A stretch of DNA of 12,311 bases from Cyclobacteriaceae bacterium (GTDB lineage Bacteria > Bacteroidota > Bacteroidia > Cytophagales > Cyclobacteriaceae), in assembly GCA_030589835.1 (NCBI GenBank), contig JAUUZS010000058.1, positions 1 to 12,311 on the forward strand, in the 5' to 3' direction. A program made the translations under genes and the position numbers. The stretch's first letter is position 1; every line of letters begins with the position of its first letter. Under the pieces are notes generated by a model, which was not told the DNA's origin, searched no databases, and saw nothing but the letters and a program-made list of their open reading frames with translations. Positions 8,037-12,311 of this stretch are shown piece after piece.

Positions 8037-8357
8037 ATAGGGATTATGAAAAAAATCAGTCAAATAATCCAATCAAAAATATCATTATTTAACCTGCATA
8101 CAAGAAACAAAAAAATAATAATGATCCAAATTAAAATAGGGTTCTCCCCCGGTAATATCGTGATTAATGGAATACATGCATATCGTCAATCCTATTTCAG
8201 CATGTGGTTCTTTTACGAATTCCTTTTTTTAATGTATTGTAAAAGGGTTTAATTTTTTATGCCTTTACATATATATCTTTCTGTTCGCATCATTTTAAAT
8301 CAAATAAATACTACCTTTTAAAAAGATTTTATTCACCCAATAAAACACTCACAAATT
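8037..8357. other. 321-nt divergent intergenic region
   Basis: This A/T-rich stretch separates the histidine kinase (-) from the small lipoprotein (+). It holds the kinase promoter at 8074-8103. For the lipoprotein I see only partial TAnnTTTG look-alikes, TATCTTTC (8274) and TACCTTTT (8312), neither with a TTG at a proper distance. An open frame of 68 codons at 8046-8252 overlaps the kinase promoter, has no recognisable features and is probably not a gene. I found no strong hairpin here. Confidence 0.6.
8074..8103 (-). promoter_or_regulatory. Bacteroidota-type promoter of the histidine kinase gene
   Basis: Read on the minus strand, TTG (8103-8101) is followed after 19 nt by TATTTTTG (8081-8074), which matches the TAnnTTTG -7 consensus of Bacteroidota perfectly. 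The predicted start of transcription near 8067 gives a leader of about 30 nt to the ATG at 8036. This also decides the translation start of the kinase. Confidence 0.55.
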
Positions 8358-8747
8358 ATGAAAGGCTTTTTTAATTTAAACACCCTGATCGTTTTCTTAT
8401 TTTCTTTTTTCATACTTGCTTGTGCAGCAAGCAAAATAAGTGTATCCCCGTACGTTGGAGATTGGGAATACACCTTCCCATCACAAGATGGTGGAGAGGT
8501 GGATGCCACCATGACAATCACAGAAACCGAAGTTGGTTTTAGTGGGGTTTTAAGCTCTGAAATGGGATCTGTTGATATGGAAGACTTGGTTATTGAAGAG
8601 GGAAAATTAACCGCGGAATTCGAAATCCAGGGATACGGGATTTCCATGAATGGCGAATTTGAAGGAGATACTTATACAGGAATTGTAGATTTTGATGGGA
8701 ATGAATTCCCGATGAATGCAACCAAAAAACAAGCAGCGGAACAATAA
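8358..8747 (+). CDS. Small lipoprotein of unknown function
   Basis: A 129-residue protein whose signal peptide ends in FFILAC, so Cys22 should be lipidated and the protein held at the membrane; which face is unknown. The mature ~108 residues are acidic and rich in short alternating strands: VGDWEYTF, ATMTITETEVGFSG, GKLTAEFEIQGYGISMNGEF, GDTYTGIVDFDG and FPMNATK. This reads as a small beta-barrel or beta-sandwich with a lipocalin-like 'make, test, enlarge' rhythm, but I do not recognise a named family. It is followed by a weak terminator-like hairpin and then the barrel-protein pair, so co-transcription is uncertain. The start is firm: the ATG sits directly on the signal peptide with a typical A-rich leader. 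Confidence 0.75.
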   Translation: MKGFFNLNTLIVFLFSFFILACAASKISVSPYVGDWEYTFPSQDGGEVDATMTITETEVGFSGVLSSEMGSVDMEDLVIEEGKLTAEFEIQGYGISMNGEFEGDTYTGIVDFDGNEFPMNATKKQAAEQ

Positions 8748-8840
8748 AATTTGCCTGACATTCAAATCATTATTAAAAAGGTGATTAAAATGAATTGATA
8801 ATAAAATATTTATCGCCTTAAAACGGACAATGGTAAACCA

Positions 8841-8865
8841 GAATAGTGTTTGCTATTCCTTTTTA
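8841..8865 (+). terminator. Weak terminator-like hairpin before the barrel pair
   Basis: GAATAG (8841-8846) pairs with CTATTC (8853-8858) over a 6-nt loop and is followed by CTTTTTA. The stem is short and A/T-rich. It could end the lipoprotein transcript or form in the leader of the barrel gene. It lies inside the 5' extension of that gene's frame, another reason to reject the earlier start at 8830. Confidence 0.3.
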
Positions 8866-8883
8866 TCTAACTGCTTTTTAGTC

Positions 8884-9423
8884 ATGAAAAAACGATCACA
8901 AATCATCCTTTACATGCTTTTAATAAGCACTTCAAGCACACTCTCCTTTGCCCAGACCACCAAAGGGCAATGGATGCTTGGCGGTTCTGGCTATATTAAC
9001 CCGGATAGATTCATTTCAGTTTCCGTTACCCCGACAGCTGCTTACATGGTTTCAAATAAATTTGCAATTGGGGGAATGCTGGAGTTGTCATATGCGAATA
9101 GCTCAGGCACACATTATTTATCTAGTTATTTAATACCGACGGTGAGATATTATTTTGGAACGTCAAGAACGCAACCATTTATCCTGGCGGGTTTTGGGCC
9201 GGCTCATGGTGCCCGCTTTTATAAAGACAGTAATAGGGAAAACCAATCAGATTTTGCCTTTTACGGAGGCGGAGCACTTGGATTATCCCATTTTATAAAT
9301 GATAATATTGCTCTTGAGGTAATGGCCGGTTATAGCAATTCCCCTATCACAAAATTTCGAGGTACATTTGTCAATTTTGGATTCCAAATATTTTTAAACA
9401 AAAAGAGCCATGAAGAAGAATAA
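8884..9423 (+). CDS. Outer-membrane beta-barrel protein, first of a tandem pair
   Basis: A 179-residue exported protein. Residues 1-24 are a signal peptide ending LSFAQ. The mature part begins TTKGQWMLGG and alternates aromatic/hydrophobic with polar residues in many short strands, ending in a strand closed by FVNFGFQIFL and a short charged tail. This fits a small (about 8-strand) outer-membrane barrel of the OmpA/OmpW-like 'porin family' type common in Bacteroidota; pore or adhesin function cannot be told. I start at the ATG at 8884 because the frame's earlier ATG (8830) adds 18 residues ahead of a complete signal peptide and runs through a hairpin. Its last 14 nt overlap the next gene, its paralogue, so the two should be co-transcribed and coupled in translation. 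Confidence 0.85.
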   Translation: MKKRSQIILYMLLISTSSTLSFAQTTKGQWMLGGSGYINPDRFISVSVTPTAAYMVSNKFAIGGMLELSYANSSGTHYLSSYLIPTVRYYFGTSRTQPFILAGFGPAHGARFYKDSNRENQSDFAFYGGGALGLSHFINDNIALEVMAGYSNSPITKFRGTFVNFGFQIFLNKKSHEEE

Positions 9424-9943
9424 ACACCTGGTTGATGGATTATTCAGAATAATCCTTTCTGCATTTTTTATGTTGTCTTGCTCGATGGTATCAGCTCAAA
9501 CTTCAAAAGGCCTTTGGATGGTGGGAGGTAATCTTGGATTTAATAATCAAGAAGACTACTCTTCTTTTAACATAACTCCAAATGGTGGTTATTTATTTAC
9601 AGATCACATTGGTGCAGGTTTATCATTTAATTTCTCGGGTAGTTTCTCAGAATATTATAATGGCTATTCAACTGCGTTGATTCCTTATGTCAGATATTAT
9701 TTAGGATCAGGTAAAACTCAGCCTTTCTTTATGGCTTCTGCCGGATATTCTCACTTTCAATATAAAAGTAATGATGGCTATTCAGATTACGACTATTCTT
9801 ATTGGGATTTCAGATGGAATGCAGGAGTTGGTGTGTCTTATTTTCTGAACCAAAATGCAGCTATAGAAGGAATAGTTGGATATAATGGATCTGTAGCTAT
9901 ACAATTTGGCTTTCAGATATTTTTAGGCACAGGGAAATATTGA
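9410..9943 (+). CDS. Outer-membrane beta-barrel protein, second of a tandem pair
   Basis: A 177-residue exported barrel with a signal peptide ending SMVSAQ at about residue 30. It shares its layout with the gene before it: QT[ST]KGxWM[VL]GG at the mature start, a TP-x-x-x-Y-[LM] strand, LIP[YT]VRYY[LF]G followed by KTQPF / RTQPF, a [GA]xGxSYF / LSHF strand, and a final FGFQIFL. The insert between these is different and very rich in Tyr, Ser and Asp (SNDGYSDYDYSYWDF). The pair is therefore a tandem duplication that has since diverged, mainly in what are probably the surface loops. It ends almost exactly at the closing strand, with only GTGKY after it. No terminator is evident before the next gene. 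Confidence 0.85.
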   Translation: MKKNKHLVDGLFRIILSAFFMLSCSMVSAQTSKGLWMVGGNLGFNNQEDYSSFNITPNGGYLFTDHIGAGLSFNFSGSFSEYYNGYSTALIPYVRYYLGSGKTQPFFMASAGYSHFQYKSNDGYSDYDYSYWDFRWNAGVGVSYFLNQNAAIEGIVGYNGSVAIQFGFQIFLGTGKY

Positions 9944-10021
9944 TTTTCATAAGTTTCGGCCCATTCACAATTCCAAAAATTCTTGTATAGCTCTAATTTT
10001 TCTTTATCCTGACCATTATTC

Positions 10022-10066
10022 CAAGTTCAAGAGTCCATTTTATTTGGTATTGTATATCTTGAATTG
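10022..10066. repeat. Inverted repeat around the -33 element upstream of the symporter
   Basis: CAAGTTCAAGA (10022-10032) mirrors TCTTGAATTG (10057-10066), giving ten pairs with one bulged G and a 24-nt loop. The right arm fills the space just before the -7-like box and the TTTG lies in the loop. This placement would suit a repressor or activator site, but I have no second example to compare. Confidence 0.3.
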
Positions 10067-10074
10067 TTCATTTG
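10043..10074 (+). promoter_or_regulatory. Probable promoter of the BASS symporter gene
   Basis: TTTG (10043-10046) and TTCATTTG (10067-10074) are separated by 20 nt. The second box matches TAnnTTTG in all fixed positions but one. It lies 18 nt before the ATG at 10093, giving a very short leader. Confidence 0.4.
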
Positions 10075-10092
10075 TTTTCTTATAATGCATGA

Positions 10093-11013
10093 ATGAATAA
10101 AATTTTAACTTTTTTAATAAACGCCTTTCCGCTTTGGATAATCGTCTGCTCCACTTTGGCACTTATCACGCCGGAGATATTTACCTGGTTTTCAGGATCT
10201 TTTATCACCTATGGTCTTGGTGTGATTATGCTTGGCATGGGGCTCACCTTAAAGCCTGAAGACTTTAAGCTGGTAATAAAATCACCAAAATGGGTTTTTA
10301 CTGCAGCATTATTGCAATTCACCGTCATGCCCTTTTTGGGCTGGGGATTGGGGATTTTATTCCAGCTGCCACTCGCATTTACGGTGGGTTTGATCATCGT
10401 CTCTAGTTGCCCGGGCGGGACGGCCTCGAATGTAATCAGCTATCTGGCCAAGGCAAACGTGGCCCTTTCTGTAACCATGACGGCAATTTCCACGCTATTG
10501 GCAATTATAATGACGCCTCTATTAACAACCATGCTTATTGGCGACAAAATAGAAGTAAGCGCATTTCAGCTATTTTTAGGAACAATAAAAGTTGTATTAG
10601 CGCCGGTGCTTCTTGGCGTATTGCTGAACAAATATTTGCCGAAATTCACACATAAACTATTGCCTGTAGCGCCATTAATAGCTGTAATTTCCATCGTACT
10701 TATTGTTGCCAGTATTATTGGCCAGGGAAAGGATGAAATACTTAATTCAGGATTTCGCCTGATTGGTGCGATACTCTGCCTGCATGGATTGGGCTTTTTA
10801 TTGGGATATTTTATAAGCAGGATAGTCACCAAAGAAAAGATGGTGAACCGGACCATCTCAATAGAAGTAGGCATGCAAAATTCGGGTTTGGGAGCGTATC
10901 TGTCCAGAGCTAACTTCGCCAATCCGGCCATTGCAATTCCTTCGGCAATTTCCAGTGCTGTCCATTCATTAATTGGCAGTGTAGCTGCCGGAATTTGGAG
11001 GAATAAAACCTAA
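10093..11013 (+). CDS. Bile acid:sodium symporter (BASS) family transporter
   Basis: A 306-residue inner-membrane protein with about ten helices, of the same fold and length as bacterial ASBT. Such proteins import an organic anion (bile acids, pyruvate, pantoate and others, depending on subgroup) together with sodium. Both signature motifs are present: CPGGTASN (106-113) and EVGMQNSGLG (258-267). Counting two residues back from the Neisseria ASBT structure as I remember it, every sodium ligand I checked is kept: Gln75, Ser112, Asn113, Ser126, Thr130, Glu258 and Gln262. Transport activity is therefore likely, but the substrate cannot be inferred and bile acid is not implied. It stands alone on the plus strand with its own likely promoter, and converges on the lipoprotein gene. 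Two out-of-frame ATGs (10085, 10089) sit just upstream and end within 12 nt. Confidence 0.93.
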   Translation: MNKILTFLINAFPLWIIVCSTLALITPEIFTWFSGSFITYGLGVIMLGMGLTLKPEDFKLVIKSPKWVFTAALLQFTVMPFLGWGLGILFQLPLAFTVGLIIVSSCPGGTASNVISYLAKANVALSVTMTAISTLLAIIMTPLLTTMLIGDKIEVSAFQLFLGTIKVVLAPVLLGVLLNKYLPKFTHKLLPVAPLIAVISIVLIVASIIGQGKDEILNSGFRLIGAILCLHGLGFLLGYFISRIVTKEKMVNRTISIEVGMQNSGLGAYLSRANFANPAIAIPSAISSAVHSLIGSVAAGIWRNKT

Positions 11014-11054
11014 ATATTACAGTTCTGCTGCGTATACCAAGGTTATCGTTGGCA

Positions 11055-11108
11055 CAAAAAAGTTGGCCAACCAGGCGAATATAAAATTGAACCTGATTGG
11101 CCGAAACT
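11055..11108 (-). terminator. Intrinsic terminator of the T9SS protein-lipoprotein unit
   Basis: AGTTGGCCAACCAGG (11061-11075) pairs with CCTGATTGGCC (11092-11102) and AACT (11105-11108), with a 2-nt bulge and a 16-nt loop. In minus-strand RNA the one odd pair (11071/11096) becomes a G-U wobble, and a run of six U (11061-11056) follows the stem. On the plus strand the same pair is a C-A mismatch and no T-run follows, so it is built to work on the minus strand. Confidence 0.75.
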
Positions 11109-11147
11109 GTAAAATATGCTTGAAAACTATCAACCTTTGCAGGTGAT

Positions 11148-11627
11148 TTATTCACTCATCAAATTAAAAATGTAGTCGCCACTAAGGCCATCAATCCGGC
11201 CTCCTGAAGTTATTGTAACAGAAAAGTTCAAGGTTAAATTTGTTCCACTTAATCCTACGCCGATCGCAACCCCATCATCTCTTAGAACTGAGGTGCCCTG
11301 GTCATTATTAAACTCCCAATTGCCGGAGGCAGGCCAGGCGCTGGCGATACTATTTTCTGTATTATACGTAAATTCTCCAATGGTTAACTTAAATTCTGTA
11401 AACTGGTCTGTGACCTCATAGCCATCCTTGACTACTCCCCCGCTTGCCAGCACCCAGGAAGTTCCGTTATTTTTCAGGGCATTTTTTTGCTCTTCCAATA
11501 GATCGGTGTCGGGATCGGGATCGGAACCTGTATCCCCCGGGCAACCTGTCAATGAAATTGACAATACCGCTACGGTTACAATAAAAACTGCTGAAAGCAG
11601 AAGTTGTGAATAATTTATTTTTTTCAT
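11148..11627 (-). CDS. Small lipoprotein downstream of a T9SS-exported protein
   Basis: A 159-residue lipoprotein: the signal peptide ends SISLTGC, a good lipobox with Cys29. An acidic flexible linker follows (PGDTGSDPDPDTD). Then comes a compact domain of about 100 residues: SWVLASGGVVKDGYEVTDQF, FKLTIGEFTYNT, WPASGNWEFNN, VLRDDGV, LTLNFSVT and a final GDYIFNL. From memory, this domain is common in Bacteroidota lipoproteins encoded beside Ig-repeat surface proteins, and its beta-strand pattern looks lipocalin-like; I know of no established function. I use the ATG at 11627 because the longer start adds ten residues ahead of the signal peptide and overlaps the hairpin region. It lies 65 nt after the T9SS gene on the same strand, separated by a strong hairpin, and is followed by an intrinsic terminator. 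Confidence 0.82.
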   Translation of the reverse strand: MKKINYSQLLLSAVFIVTVAVLSISLTGCPGDTGSDPDPDTDLLEEQKNALKNNGTSWVLASGGVVKDGYEVTDQFTEFKLTIGEFTYNTENSIASAWPASGNWEFNNDQGTSVLRDDGVAIGVGLSGTNLTLNFSVTITSGGRIDGLSGDYIFNLMSE

Positions 11628-11644
11628 CTTTTTTATATAGTTAG

Positions 11645-11682
11645 AAGCCCGACACAAAGAACAATCGCTTTGTATCGGGCTT
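11645..11682 (-). terminator. Strong hairpin between the T9SS gene and the lipoprotein gene
   Basis: AAGCCCGACACAAAG (11645-11659) mirrors CTTTGTATCGGGCTT (11668-11682) around an 8-nt loop, 14 of 15 positions pairing. The exception (11653/11674) is C-A in plus-strand RNA but G-U in minus-strand RNA, so the full 15-bp helix forms only in the direction the two genes are read. It is not followed by a U-run on that strand, so it may be a leaky terminator, a processing or stability element, or both. Confidence 0.6.
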
Positions 11683-11692
11683 TATTATCACT

Positions 11693-12311
11693 TTATTTTT
11701 TTAAAATTCTATGCACATAAACCTTGTCTGATGAACTCACTTTGAGTAGATACAGACCGGATTTGATACTACTTAAATCCAGGGTTCTGCTGGCCTGGTG
11801 ATAATCACGAATCCATCGGCCATCAAAATAAAACAACTGTATTTGAGTGATGTCGATGTTTTCAACCTCCAGATTGACGTAACCTTCAACAGGATTAGGA
11901 TAGGTATTAATTCCAAAGATTTCCTTTTCTCTAATTCCAGTAATGGTCACAACATCAAACGATTGCTCAACAGGCTCGGCGGCAAAGAAATAATAGTCTC
12001 CAGCCTGCGTAGCAGCCACTGTTACAGTTCCCATATCAGTATAACTCACTACATTACCGGAGATTGTTGCTGGCCCGCTTACGATTTCAAATCCCACTGC
12101 AAGCGATGAAGAGGCCGTAGCAACTAATGTTAACGAACCGTCTTCAAAAATCTGGTCTGAAATGGTTTCAAAGGTGATGGTCTGATTACTTTTTATAATC
12201 ACCAAAAAGCTGGTTTCAGTGCTTGCGGCATTATAATTGGCATCTCCAGCCTGGGCAACAGTCACAATCACCGATCCTTCCGTTCCATCAAGAGTAATTG
12301 TAGTCCCTGAA
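11693..12311 (-). CDS. T9SS-exported surface protein with Ig-like repeats, C-terminal part
   Basis: The frame is open to the right edge, so only the last 205 residues are seen and the start is outside the window. Two copies of an Ig-like repeat of about 81 residues are visible. The first is cut by the edge and ends VTVAQAGDANYNAA; the second runs from SNQTITFETISDQ to VTVAATQAGDYYFFAA. They belong to the QTITF...SGPATISG...VTVxAxQAGD repeats seen in many large bacterial surface proteins. The last ~73 residues form a type A T9SS sorting domain: GINTYPNPVEG, then LFYFDGRWI, LDLSSIKSGLYLLKV and a final HRILKK. The protein should therefore be carried across the outer membrane by type IX secretion and attached to the cell surface or released. 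What its N-terminal part does is not visible. The small lipoprotein gene lies directly downstream. Confidence 0.9.
   Translation of the reverse strand, partial: SGTTITLDGTEGSVIVTVAQAGDANYNAASTETSFLVIIKSNQTITFETISDQIFEDGSLTLVATASSSLAVGFEIVSGPATISGNVVSYTDMGTVTVAATQAGDYYFFAAEPVEQSFDVVTITGIREKEIFGINTYPNPVEGYVNLEVENIDITQIQLFYFDGRWIRDYHQASRTLDLSSIKSGLYLLKVSSSDKVYVHRILKK

Noticed and set aside
8037..8072. N-terminal extension of the histidine kinase from a TTG at 8072
   Set aside because: The predicted transcription start (about 8067) lies downstream of that codon, and the ATG at 8036 begins directly before the first membrane helix.
8046..8252. 68-codon open frame on the plus strand between the kinase and the lipoprotein
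   Set aside because: It overlaps the kinase promoter, shows no signal peptide or domain pattern, and has the composition of A/T-rich spacer.
10566..10931. 121-codon open frame on the minus strand inside the symporter gene
   Set aside because: It is antisense to conserved BASS motifs and has no domain of its own.

Overview
The window looks like chromosome from a member of the Bacteroidota, most likely of the Cytophagales/Flammeovirgaceae type. Reasons: a type IX secretion (T9SS) C-terminal sorting tail on the protein at the right edge, signal peptides ending in AQ or GQ, lipoproteins with a loose lipobox, promoters resembling the TTG / TAnnTTTG class, starts preceded by A/T-rich leaders with little Shine-Dalgarno signal, and moderately low GC. 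This is inference from sequence character, not a database match. I see no tRNA, rRNA, CRISPR array, transposase or phage gene.

Layout, left to right. (1) 1-594 (+): the C-terminal end of a membrane glycosyltransferase whose start lies outside the window. It converges on a secreted M48 zinc peptidase (863-1660, -). The gap between them holds two back-to-back hairpins. (2) 1931-4891 (+): a tight three-gene cluster of a fumarylacetoacetate-hydrolase-fold enzyme, a periplasmic M23 peptidase that overlaps it by 32 nt, and a Prx Q/BCP peroxiredoxin 2 nt further on. (3) 4995-6383 (+): a secreted von Willebrand factor A (vWA) protein with a complete MIDAS and a repeated beta-rich tail. It ends 6 nt from the end of a convergent, orphan histidine kinase with a MASE1-like membrane sensor (6390-8036, -), which has a well-formed promoter. 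(4) 8358-9943 (+): a small lipoprotein of unknown function, then two tandem, overlapping paralogous outer-membrane beta-barrel proteins. (5) 10093-11013 (+): a BASS-family sodium symporter with all sodium ligands I could check. (6) 11148-12311 (-): a T9SS-exported repeat protein (5' end outside the window) followed by a small lipoprotein. A hairpin separates the two, and a convincing intrinsic terminator closes the unit.

Working together: most products act at the envelope (peptidases, lipoproteins, barrels, the vWA protein, the T9SS protein). The only firm transcription units are the three-gene cluster, the barrel pair, and the T9SS protein with its lipoprotein. I found no clear multi-gene defence, mobile or biosynthetic system. 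The parts least explained by known families are the vWA protein's repeats, the two small lipoproteins, and the hairpin between the T9SS gene and its lipoprotein partner.
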